Below are positions 23,420 to 34,500 of a DNA stretch of 64,000 bases, piece after piece; positions within the stretch are counted from its first letter, which is position 1; each line of letters begins with the position of its first letter. The stretch covers positions 40,976,791 to 41,040,790 of the forward strand of contig NC_081412.1 of NCBI RefSeq assembly GCF_030272615.1, read 5' to 3'. Below the pieces are notes generated by a model. It saw nothing but the letters and a program-made list of their open reading frames with translations, ran no database searches and was not told the DNA's origin. The DNA comes from Cryptomeria japonica (lineage: Eukaryota; Streptophyta; Pinopsida; Cupressales; Cupressaceae). Both the position numbers and the translations under genes were made by a program.

Positions 23420-24610
23420 ATTGGCTCCAATGGATCACAAAGAAAATTCTAAGTGTCCTAGCTTTTCGCTATTTCATGAAGGTTAAAAACCTCACATATT
23501 TACCATGCAAAACAACATCGTCCATCGGATCCTGAAGAACATGCACGTTCTTTACCTTACCTAGGTCATCCTACTTAGAAATAGGCCCCACCTTCCTTTC
23601 ATTGTTTCGCAAAGCATAAATCTCACACATCTCTTCCATGCGAAACAACACTGGCCATTGGATCTTCTACCATCCACTTGATCTTTACTCTCCATGGTGA
23701 CCACTAGTCTTTTTAACTAACCACATGAAACCATCACCGCTAATGGTTTTCGTTGTTTCGCAAAGGTTAATCACCTTGCATCTTTGGGTTGTGAAACAAC
23801 GCTCATCGTTGGATCACTTCCAAGATGTGCGGCCTTTAACATCCTTTATCCTTCAAAGTGGGCCCTCTACATGGAATCTACTTGCCCTATTGATTTCTGA
23901 CAAATAGCTCCTACATGTTAGTCATTCATTTGTTCAAGAACTCCATCAGACTCCACATCTGAACTACCACATGTTTTATTTAGCCATGAATTTCATTACC
24001 ATTGCCGCTCAATTGAAGTGGGCCCTTCACGATCCTTTGGAGCCACGTGTCCTACCGATAGATCACCTTTTTCCCTAGCTAGACATCTAGCTATATTGCC
24101 ACATCATCCACCATGTAACCACCAGCTCCATTTTGCCACTTCACGAAGAGTAAACTTCGTGTTGCTTCTAGCGCGAAACAATGCACGCTGTCCAATCAAC
24201 TCCAAGTTGATCAGTCTCTAAAAACTGAGAACTATCTATCTATCGAGCCTACCATCCTTTTGCTATTTCACAAAGGATAAAAGGCATGCTATTTCACCAA
24301 GAAAAATAGTGTGGACCATTGGATCTATCTCAAGATGCACCCTTTTTACCTTGCAAGCAACCCTTTCGCTGGGCCCACTACCTTTTCGCCATCTTTTCGC
24401 CACTTCGTGAAAGACAAATCTCTAGCAGCTTTTCGTTACGAAACAATGCAGTCTGTTAGATCCATCGAGAGATACTCATCCGTTAACCTTCCTTGCAACC
24501 ACTCTACCTGGGCCCGCCACCTTTTCACCACTTTCTGAAAGGTAAGTTTCGCACATCTTCCCTTCACGAGATCGTGTGCATTGTCAGATCAACTAGAACT
24601 TGCATGATCT
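23420..24610. repeat. degenerate ~135-bp tandem repeat with hairpin motifs
   Basis: About eight diverged units, marked by an ATTGGATC-like phrase at about 23425, 23525, 23657, 23806, 24192, 24316, 24455 and 24583. Each also holds short inverted phrases of the kind CACTTCGTGAAAG or TTTCGCAAAGG and a GGGCCC(A)CC phrase. It lies just upstream of ORF B on the minus strand, where a promoter or leader would be. The region holds no gene. Confidence 0.7.
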
Positions 24611-24850
24611 TTAAGAAGACCAACAAAGAAATAAAACTTAGGGGAAGGCGTAAAAAATAAAACATATTTAAGGACCCGCTTAAGGAAAATGTAAAAGGGG
24701 GGACCTCTTTTCACGATGGAGCAACCCTTCCACTTAGGTGGAAAAAGTAACACAAAAATAGAATGCATGGACTTCAAGATAGAAAAGGGGAATTGCAGAA
24801 CCTTAAATCCTTAGACCAAAAACCCTCAAAGGCAAAAATGAAGTACAAAG
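24611..24850. other. sequence left of the solo LTR
   Basis: No gene. It ends with the left target-site copy CAAAG (24846-24850). Its original neighbour resumes at 26360. Confidence 0.5.
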
Positions 24851-26354
24851 TGATGAGAGCCAATTATAGCCCATTTTATACCATACTTTGGATAATTTCA
24901 TACACTTTTACCCTCATTTCCACATTCTATTTCTATTCAATTTCACTATTTTAGGTTGCATATGATTAAATATTAGTAAGTAGTATTTATATACTTTTGA
25001 GATGGAATTATGAAAATTAATTATTGATTGTTATTATTAATAGGCATTATTATCTTCTTCCTTGGAAGATATATTTAACAAGATGAAAGTTTAAGGGTGC
25101 AGGTCCTCCTATCAGTTTCTAATCAAGAAATGATGTGTATTAATTTGGGACATGCATAATTGCTTCCAAGATGGCATAGTTGTTGACTGTACACTATTGG
25201 CTATCCTCCCTTGGTTATTTTTGCAAACATTCTACACCCACATTGGTTTCTCTTCATCATATCTTATTATGGACAATGCAAACTCGTGCAAGATGCATTT
25301 TCCAACTGCATAGAGACCTTCGGTTTTCATTTGTTGTTAAGAGAATATATTATTTTTGTGACCAACTGATATCCCATGATTTTTGACAGTAACTATTGCA
25401 TCCACGTGAAATAATAATGTGTGGGAAACACTCTCTCTCAAGGAAACTGTAAATATTCATTTTGGGTGAACAGATATGTTTGGCAAAACCACGGATCTCC
25501 TCATAGCTATTCTTGCTCATTGTTATAACAAATTTGTTTGGCATGAATAACCACCATTCCCTTTATTTTAATTGTAACTACTTACAGCCTATAAATAAGG
25601 TTGTATGTTAGCTATTGTTTTCTTATCATAAGTTATCTCTATTTTTGGTCTATATGTGTTGTAAAGCTGTGTCTATATAAGCAGTAGGAGACATAAGTAG
25701 TGGGGGATATATATGTATAGTTCTACAGAATGCACAACAGTGTGTAGAGATTATTATCATTTTAAAATATAAATTCTATATTTGTGTGCATGATTACATA
25801 GCTGTAAAACCAAATCTTTTCTTCATCACCAGGCAGCTGAGGAGGCGGGCCCACTCTGAAGTTACCCGGTGATTCTTTTCATTTATGTATAGAGTGCATT
25901 TGAGTTTGTTTTTATTTGTATTTTGATTAGTTTAGCATTGTATGGTATGTATTTAATCATAATACATTAGTTTATATATTCAATATCCATGCTTTATTGT
26001 ATAATAATATCTATTTCATTTGAATTCAATTATGAATTAATTAAAGATTCTTTGTGAGTTGCAGCTATTTTCATTGCAGATTATTTTTGCTGAGTTGTCT
26101 CTATTTTTGATGTTCCTGTCGCTAGGAAGTGACAGTTCCTGTCGCTGGGATTTATTTGGTTTTTCATAGATTTTCTTTCGTGTGTTGTAGCTGCATTCAT
26201 AATCCCTCATCTCACAACTATCACCCCTTGATGGCATATTGCTCGGACACCTTTCACAAGCTTACGCTCTCAGATTGACACGAATAGACCAAGTTGAATT
26301 TCATCATACATTATTAATTATTTCTTAATTATTTGCCCCAGTGTTGGCCTATCA
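24851..26354 (+). repeat. solo LTR with perfect 5-bp target duplication
   Basis: A 1,504-base unit opening TGATGAGAGCC and ending GGCCTATCA, with TGAT/ATCA inverted ends. CAAAG stands on both sides (24846-24850 and 26355-26359). No internal coding region, PBS or polypurine tract is present, so this is an LTR left after unequal recombination between the two LTRs of one element. A TATATAAGC near 25674 is a candidate promoter on the plus strand. Orientation is taken from that TATA and is tentative. The family is unknown, and no second copy was found here. Confidence 0.85.
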
Positions 26355-26416
26355 CAAAGCACAATTTTGCAAATTATAACGGATTAGAGAACAAAATCAC
26401 CCAATAGTCAAAACAG

Positions 26417-26429
26417 TGATAACAGAGCC
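26417..26429 (+). other. PBS-like site of element C
   Basis: TGATAACAGAGCC matches the copia PBS TGGTATCAGAGCC except at two positions and lies 36 bases before the gag ATG at 26465, a spacing like that in N. No LTR end is recognisable upstream, so it may be chance. Confidence 0.45.
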
Positions 26430-26464
26430 AACCTTTCTATAAGTCTAACCACTTGGAAGGAGAT

Positions 26465-27739
26465 ATGGGGGAATAAAGTGTGAGGGAACTTACTCATCAT
26501 CTCACTCAGACTGAGAGGGCCTATGATGAACTCAAAGTCAAGTATAAAGCCTCTTTGGCCAAAAGAAGAGAGCATGCTGAGAAATTGATGGAACTTACTC
26601 AAAATAACTCTTTTGATGAAGTTGACATGGATGCCCTAGTTGAAGAAGTTGAAAAACTGAATGAATCTAAAGCCAATCTGAGAAAAGAGTTGGAAGGGTT
26701 GACTATCAGAATGTGTCAAGAGCTTGAGAACAAAAGGAAAGCTGAAGGTCTGGTAAAAGACAAAGATCATGAGATCTCCAAGCTGAAGCAAGAAATCAAT
26801 ACGCTTACCGCTCATCTCCAGGAGAGTAAAGTGGAAAAAGAAGGAATGAAAGGTGAACTAAACATGGCTATTTTTGAGAATGCAACCTTGATGGAATCCA
26901 ATGCTTCTATTTCTAAGGAACTTACTGAGTCAAAGGAGATACTTGTCAAATTCAATAAGAATACTGCTAAGCTAGAGAAAAAGATGGAATTGGCAAAGCC
27001 AGTAAAGAATACCATTGGACTTGGTTTCTCTAGGTATGAGGAAGGTGAGACCTCTAGAACAAAAGTTGAAGTATCAAAGAAACAACTGATATCCAAGGAT
27101 AAAGGTAAGCAAAAATTTAAACCTGTTTGCTTTAATTGTCTCAAAGAAGGACATACTGCCAATGTGTGTAGAAGCAAGGCCTACAACAATTTTCCTTATT
27201 TTCAAAACAATATGCCTAGATCCAATAGATTCAATGGAAACTGTTATGCATGCAACAAGTTTGGGCATAGAGCATTTGCATACAGGTTGGTTTTGCACAA
27301 CACTGGGAGATATCCTCCAAGGACTCAAGGAGTTATTCTGGAACTTCCTATAAACTGGAATCCCAACCAGTACAATACCTATGACCATTGGTCAGGTGGT
27401 TATCAAGCGACTACTAGTTGGAGAGAAACTTGTTTGATCTATCATGGTAGTGGTCACACTACTACAACATGTAGAAGGAAGAATGGAAGTATGAATAATG
27501 GACCATGGAGAACACTTGGAATGGTATGCTATCATTGCAACAAACTAGGACACACTGCCAGAACTTGCATACTGAGAAAGAACCTATCGGATGATATACC
27601 GATCACTCCAGAAGGGAAGATTGATGTTGAAACTGTTCAAATGGAAATGAATAAAAATTGGAAAAAGAAATCTGAAGAAAAGTCACAGAATGAACCTGTT
27701 TCTAAACCTAGTGTGGAAGTCTCTGAACCGGCAAACTGA
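26465..27739 (+). pseudogene. gag of element C (coiled coil plus zinc knuckles)
   Basis: The ATG at 26465 is followed by a TAA at codon 4; the frame is then open for 419 codons. As in element N the first half is a long charged coiled coil (LTQTERAYDELKVKYKASL onward, heptads to about residue 185). Four knuckle units follow: CFNCLKEGHTANVC and CYHCNKLGHTARTC are intact, while CYACNKFGHRAFAY and CLIYHGSGHTTTTC each lack one Cys. The end is lysine-rich. Role by family: particle assembly and RNA packaging. It is the plus-strand counterpart of N gag, with the same domain order but well diverged. It is the least damaged long frame in the window. Confidence 0.82.
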
Positions 27740-28172
27740 GCTTCAGAAAAGCTTAAGGGGAACATATCGGTGAAATATTTCAAACCCTCAGTTTATATTG
27801 ATAAAGACCTTAACCAGTATATGTTACCTGTCAAACAACAAAAGACTTGAAGCACTAAAAAGAAAAATTAGGGTTTGTTCCCTAGCGGTGATGCATTTAT
27901 TATGGTTGGTAAAAGTTTTCTTAAAAGGGTTTTCATCGTCATTTTCACTTATTTGTTTTTGAAAGAAGAATTTTTCAAGAGCAGAGCAACCAGAGCAATT
28001 TGTCTAGCAATTGACAAAATCTTGTGTGAAATCTTGCAATCATCTTCAAGCAATCAATGAAGAATTCTAAGCAGTGAACTTGCAACTGAAGTGGTGTTTT
28101 GTGCATGACATTGGAAAACCTAAATTCCAGTTTTTGAAGGTATATTCCGAAATTCTTACTTATCATTTGATC
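27740..28172 (+). other. gag to ORF2 spacer in element C
   Basis: A 430-base stop-containing spacer, close in length to the 450 bases in element N. No separate gene is visible; conservation of the spacer length suggests ORF2 is expressed from its own mRNA or start. Confidence 0.5.
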
Positions 28173-31100
28173 ATGGCTTCTACATCACATTCTAGTTCTA
28201 GTGCAACTGAAGATACACCTAATTTTCTTCAAAAGAAAATGAGAAACAATGCCCTATCTCAAATTCCTGTCGAAGTTGTTATCAAGGAAGACATTTCAGG
28301 GTATATAGACTGTAAGTTGGAAGACCTTGGATCCCTAGTGATTCAGTCCCAGCTAAGTCTATTCTATGGAGATGACAAGAAGATCAAACCTAAGTATAGT
28401 GTCCTTGAGAAGATGAAACTTCACAATGTGGTATATATTTTGGAAGAGTTCATAGAAGAACATATTCGCATCATCCTTAGCAGAGTACATGGTGACAAGA
28501 TGTATCTTGAGCGGACCCATGACATCACACCAGAAGTAATTTATGTCATCGCCAGTTTCTGCAATATTGGAGAGGTACCAGCTCTACGGAAGGTCACCAA
28601 AACTGAAATGACAAAGCTCACCAGTTCTGTGAGTGACCAATGGGCGATGACTATCAACACCATCTTTGATGATTTGGTAAAATATGCTTGCATGGTGATT
28701 GGTTACCGGATATTTTATATCAGCAGAATGAATTTTGTCTGTGCCACTGTAGTGAATGTTGCTTACATGATGATCAAGGAAGACACTACATTCAACCTAT
28801 GTGCCTATCTACAGAAGCAATTGCTATTGAATCTGAAGTCCATCAAATAGGACAATTCTCTAAGGTTTGGGTTTGGCCAACTTCTGGTTGGTTTATTCTT
28901 CTACTTTCAAGGTTATTTCCCTAGAGTAGGTGATGTTCAATGGTTTGTTGACCTACCAGTTTCTAGAAAGATTAAGGAGAGTCTACATGTAGTAGGAATT
29001 GCATATCCTGAGGTTCTAGATAAGTATTTTGATGAATTCAAACAAAAGATGAACCAGAGAGTAAGGATATCTGGTGATATTGTGAAGATGTTTGAAGATG
29101 ACATATGCTTCACAATAAGGATAGATGACTACATAATGGAAGTGGTGGAACCGAGAAAGGAAGTAGTTGGCCCTATGGGATATGAAGTGGTGAATGACAT
29201 ATTGATTGGGTATGCCTCTACCCTACTTGCCTCACCACTGGATGCAAAGAAAAAGAGAACCCGTACCTATGTGGAAAGGGTCACACAGATTGAGGAACCA
29301 AAGTAGAAAAAGGGCAAAGCAGTGCCATCGGTATCTGCACTGGTTACCTCTTCCAGTCTAAAAGTGGCCAAGCCGTCACTAGCTAAGAAGAAACTTGAGA
29401 TTAATCCAGCTATAGTATTTGAGAGGAAGCGGAAATCCAGGAATCACTCACCAGAGGAAGAAGACACTAAATCGAAGATTCAAACAAAGAATACAAGGCA
29501 ATCAAGCAAAAATCTAAAGTCTACTGGTAATGTACCAACAACTTCTACACCATAAATATAGACATTTCTTCTTATAAGCCAATGACACATTGTCAGAGGA
29601 CAATTAAGAACATTAGGAGGAAATTGCTTGATGATTCAAAAGAACATTTTGATGATTTTAATGATAATGAGAAAGAAGAGGTAGAATAGGAAGTTATTAA
29701 ATACTTATGTATTAATGATCAATCACCATCTGAGATTAGATTGGTTACACTAGATTCTTTGTATAATTCTTTAGATAATAAATGGTGCATTGCCATTGAA
29801 AGAGAACAGGAGATCAGGGAGAAAATGTTTGCACAGTACTTTCTTCATGCTTCAAATTCTGAATTATTTGAAATAATGGATAAGAACAAAGGTATCTTCT
29901 TCATGAGAAGGAGAAGACTCAAGTTACTAGAAAGTAAAGCTTCTAAAGTGGAAAAGGACACACATATACATGTTAAAGTTGATGTTGAAATACATTGGGT
30001 AGCTGAAGCCACTAAGAAGACTAAACAAGAACCTGACCTATCATTAGGAAAACCGGATGAGGTATTTGATAGTCAAGTTGAAAGAGTGACATAAAAAATT
30101 GACTCTATTGATGTTAATACATTAGATAATGAGGATGTCACTCCTGATAAAGAGAAAGAGAAACAGGACAAAGAAAAAGCTGCGAAAGAGAAACAAGACA
30201 AGGAAAAAGATGAAAAAAGAGAAACAGGACAAAGAGAAGATAGAGAAAAAGAAAGAGGAAGACAAGAGAAAAGAGGAAGAGAAAAAGAAAGAGGAAGATA
30301 AGAGAAAAGAGGTAGAGAAGAAGAAAGAGGAAGAAAAGAAGAAAGAGGAAGAGAAAAAGAAAGAGGAAGATAAGAGAAAAGAGGTAGAGAAGAAGAAAGA
30401 GGAAGAAAAGAAGAAAGAGGAAGAGAAGAAGAGAGAAGAAGATAAGAGAAAAGAAGAAGAGAAGAGGAAGGAAGAAGAAAAGAAGAAGGAGGAAGAGAAG
30501 AAAAAACAAGAAGAGGAGCAAAAGAAGAAAGAAGAGGATAAGAAAAGAGAAGAAGAAGAGAAGGAAGCAGAGAAGAACAAACAAGTGGAGATCAAAACAA
30601 AAGGAGGAGGGAAGACTCCTAAGGAAAAAGGTGATCAAACCAAATAGGTTGATACCACCAGTCCTATTGATCTAACTCTTGCAAGTCTGACTCAATCAGC
30701 AGATGAGTCTGAGCTACTACGAAGCATCAAACTTGCACAGGAGAGACAGGAAGAATTGCGATGGAAGAAAGAACAGGATGTCATACAAACTATAGGATGT
30801 CATACAAACTGTAGTTGACACCCTTACCAGTCTAATTCCAGGTACCAACCTCCCCAGTACCGATTCCTCTCTATCCAAGCTCAAACTTCTCTGTACCATA
30901 GTGGAGAACCAAGTATAATGCTTGGAAGATGTTGTTGAAGCAACTGCAAAGAAGAACCATGAAAAGGCACTCAATGTTGCCTTAGTCAAGCAAATGAATG
31001 AACTGAGGACACAACTACTAAAGCAGCAGAATGATATTAGTGTTGCTATGGGTGAAGGTAAATTACTATTGAATAAAATCTGCCAACCCCGTCTATTTTG

Positions 31101-31467
31101 TGACGATGTGCTTAAACAGAAAGCTCAACTCTAATTGGAGTTATAGGCATATATCAGCAATTTCAAGATGCCATATGATTCATTCACTACATATGGACAA
31201 ACCATTCATCATTATCAGCAACAGACTACCAAGATGGACGTAGAGATCAGCAACCGGCCTCAAGATTTGCAGGAGCTTCAACTACTCCTATTGCCAAGAC
31301 TGCACATTCTTCAAAAATGTTTTCTCAACCTGGAAGCTACCATAGTAACTCAAGAGATGAGTACCATTGATGCAATGGAAGAAATAGCATTCCAGATGAA
31401 GACTGAAAGTGAGGTTGCTACCTCCTTACTTGAGTCATGGACATTGGCCATGAAAACTTTTGTGTAG
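28173..31467 (+). pseudogene. ORF2 of element C, unknown long retroelement protein
   Basis: It starts ATG at 28173 (MASTSHSSSSATED), like the MASSSAPEF start of N ORF2. The first half aligns with N: NALSQIPVEVVIKED, YIDCKLEDLG, IILSRVHGDKMY, then FEDDICFTIRIDDYIMEVV and PMGYE. A basic segment (FERKRKSRNHSPEEED) follows, then a fragment ending near 30090, then a 110-residue Lys/Glu tract (30210-30560), then a coiled C-terminus with EATAKKNHEKALNVALVKQ and a last piece to 31467. Stops at 28848 and 29304 are in frame; frameshifts lie near 29556, near 30200 (A run), and at a 19-base duplication (30776-30813). No retroviral enzyme motif appears. I do not recognise the family; together with N it defines a two-gene gag plus ORF2 layout. 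Confidence 0.75.
30210..30560 (+). repeat. Lys/Glu-coding purine repeat in ORF2
   Basis: A GA-rich tract encoding KKKEEDKRKE-type repeats. One 72-base (24-codon) block is duplicated in tandem at about 30295-30438. The peptide would be a long single charged helix. The complementary strand shows long Phe/Ser/Leu frames that are artefacts. Confidence 0.85.
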
Positions 31468-31589
31468 GACTTTAAATCTATTTTTGAGAATTTTCATTCC
31501 TTATTGTCATGAACATCTACTCTATTTTATTATATAAGCAAAAAGGGGTTACTTTGCATTAATTTGTCATTGTTGGAAAAGGGGGACTA
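31468..31589 (+). other. element C 3' tail, left part
   Basis: Non-coding, with the G-rich phrase AAAAGGGGGACTAGTGTAC at about 31576, which resembles phrases at 42404 and 42433 beyond gypsy 2 and at 13005 in N. Gypsy 2 begins at about 31590. Confidence 0.5.
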
Positions 31590-34500
31590 GTGTACATTAA
31601 AATTTTGGTGGGATACCTTTCTGTTCCACACTCCCTTACATTCACAGAAGTCGATGATGCCTCCGTAAGTCAGCCACATAATGCACCATTACACATTGAA
31701 GCCTTCATACACAAACATCGAATAAAACGAGTCCTGATAGATGGAGGAGCATGTCTAAACATTTGTAAATTGAGCACTATTAAATAATTGGGATATTCTA
31801 ATAAAGTTGTGAATTCTACAAACAAAATTACCATCAAGGCATATGATGATGAAGAGTGTTCATCCAAGGGCATAGTCACTTTACCTCCCAGAGTTGGGCC
31901 AGTTATAAAGGATGTGGTTTGTCAAGTCCTAGACCTGGATCTCACATACAATATATTACTAGGACGTCCTTGGATTCATGAAATGTGGGCAGTCCCATCT
32001 ACATATCACCAATGCATTAAATTTCCTCACAATGGAGTTAAAATAACAATTAATGGAGATCCTAATCCATTCATATACTGCAATAACTTGAGACCGAAAA
32101 CTGAGATGATCATTCCAAGTAATAGGGAAGTTGTTCCTTCTTCTGCATACATTGATCCTGAATCATTAAAACCTTCGACATCAAAACAAGGTGAGCTTAA
32201 AGGAAAATTCTAGGACAAGGGCATGGGGGAATACACTTTCAATCAAACCATGTACTTACAAGAAGTTATGAATCCACCAAAAGAATATGGATGACCACAT
32301 CCTACTAAGCGGGTATCCATCATTACACTTAGATGGGATCCTACAATCTTCCAAAAATGGGGTGAAGTGGAAGAAGAAGACTTATATAAAATGCTTTACA
32401 AAGACCCTGAAAATGATACACAAGATTATATCAGCATACCATGTGAAAAGTATGGCAAAGGGTTCAAGATCCTACAAAAATTTGGGTATGATGGCAAAAG
32501 TCCTCTTGGCTTAAGAAAGGAAGGCATCATTGAACCTTTACAGCCTAAATTGACATTCAAAAAGGAGCGCTTGAAAGGACTTGGTTTCATGAGTTCCAAG
32601 GTAAATGCTCAAAAGACAAGAGAAGCATTACAAATCAAAGCTACCAAAATTGGACAAGAGAATCGCTATTCCACAGACTCCAATGAATGGGAATGGGGTT
32701 GAGACAAATCCTCCAGTGACTATGAGCTCACTGAGACATTTAGAGAACCAAGTGAACCCACAAAAGAAGAAGAATTTTATAGAAAATTCAAAGTTGGTCA
32801 AGAAACAACCCTGAAGGATCCCATACAGTCCTTGCCTCTAGGTCCTAGGTTGAAATCACATAAAATGAGAACACCTATCCTAGAATGTGCTACTAGTGAT
32901 GATAATTTGCATTTGTTCATGATCAAGACTGATGAGGAGAGTGCCAATGATGACCTCGATAACTACCTCGACATACCTGAATATAACTTCATCTTCACTC
33001 TTAACTCCGCTGACTTCAAAGACATCAAAGGCCTTCCCCTTGTTCACCACCAACTTGTTGACTGGGACCATGAAGGACCTGCATAGTTTGACACATTCCA
33101 AAATGATGAAGCTTTTATTGACTATCTTGGCATACAAGATGATCTTCTCCCTGGGGACCATAAAGCGGGATACACTATAGAACTCAACAGTGTGGCATAT
33201 TTTGGTGAAGGTGTCAGGCCTTCTAGTCGCAAAAATATAAAAATAAAAACAAATCAAGGGCCTTATGGTGAAAACCACATTGTGGCACTGTCTGACCCCA
33301 AAAAAGTAAAAAGAAAGGACGTATCTAAGGGTGAAAACCTCTCTGAGGCACCCAAAGATGGAAGGATCAACATTCTCCCAGCATCATATGAAGAAAAGTC
33401 ATCCATGTTGGTAGAGGAGACTATCAAAACAAACATTGGCATAGAAGAAGTTCCACACAACATATTCCTGGCTCAATCTTTGACAGAGTCAGAAAGGTCA
33501 AAGCTCATAAGTTTCTTCATAGAATGACAAATCAACTTTGCATGGTCATACACTGATATGCCTGGATTGGATGTGGATTTGGTAATGCATCATTTGACAG
33601 TTAAACCGGGGGCAAAACTAGTGAAACAAAAATTAAGAAAGATGCATCCACAAGTGGCATTATTAGTCAAAGCAAAGCTTGAGAAATTATTGGATGTCAG
33701 ATTCATACGCCCAATTGATTATCCTGAATGGATCTCCAACTTAGTGCCTATCAGTAAACCAGATCGTAGTATCAAAATATGTACAGATTTCAGAGACATC
33801 AACAAAGCTTGTCCTAAGGGCAATTTTCCATTACCAAATATTGACTTGATTGTCTATCTCACAGCAGGTCATGTGATGTTATCTTTGATGGATGGATTCT
33901 CTAGTTACAATCAAATAAAAATTGCATCCGAGGATCAACACAAAATGACATTTACTTGTCCTTGGGGAACCTTCTACTGGAATGTCATACCCTTTGGGCT
34001 AAAAAATGCAGGCGCTACATATCAAAGAGCCATGACTACTATCTTTCATGATCTCATGCACTTTACTATGGAAGATTATGTTGACGACCTCTTGGGAAAA
34101 TCAATAGATAGAGATACACATTTAGACATACTTTCAGTCATCTTTGATCGGTTGGAAAAGTATAAAGTAAGATTAAACCCCAAGAAATGTGTCTTTGGAG
34201 TAACCTCCGGGAAGCTCCTAGGATTCATTGTCTCAAAAAGAGGAATCGAAGCCGATCCAGCAAAAGTCAAGGCCATCCTAGAGATGCAACCACCAAGAAA
34301 TATCGGTCAACTTTGATCTTTGCAAGGGAGACTCCAGTCCATACAAAGATTCATAGCACAACTTGCAAATAAGTGTAATCCTTTTCAGCACTTGCTACAT
34401 AAAAACATCAAATTCAAATGGGATGATAATTGTCAACAAGCTTTTCAGACACTCAAATATTATCTTTTGAATCCGCCAGTTTTGATGCCACCAATTCTAG

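Noticed and set aside
30122-30638. Long minus-strand frames rich in Phe, Ser and Leu
   Set aside because: They are the complement of the Lys/Glu-coding GA repeat and have no protein-like character of their own.
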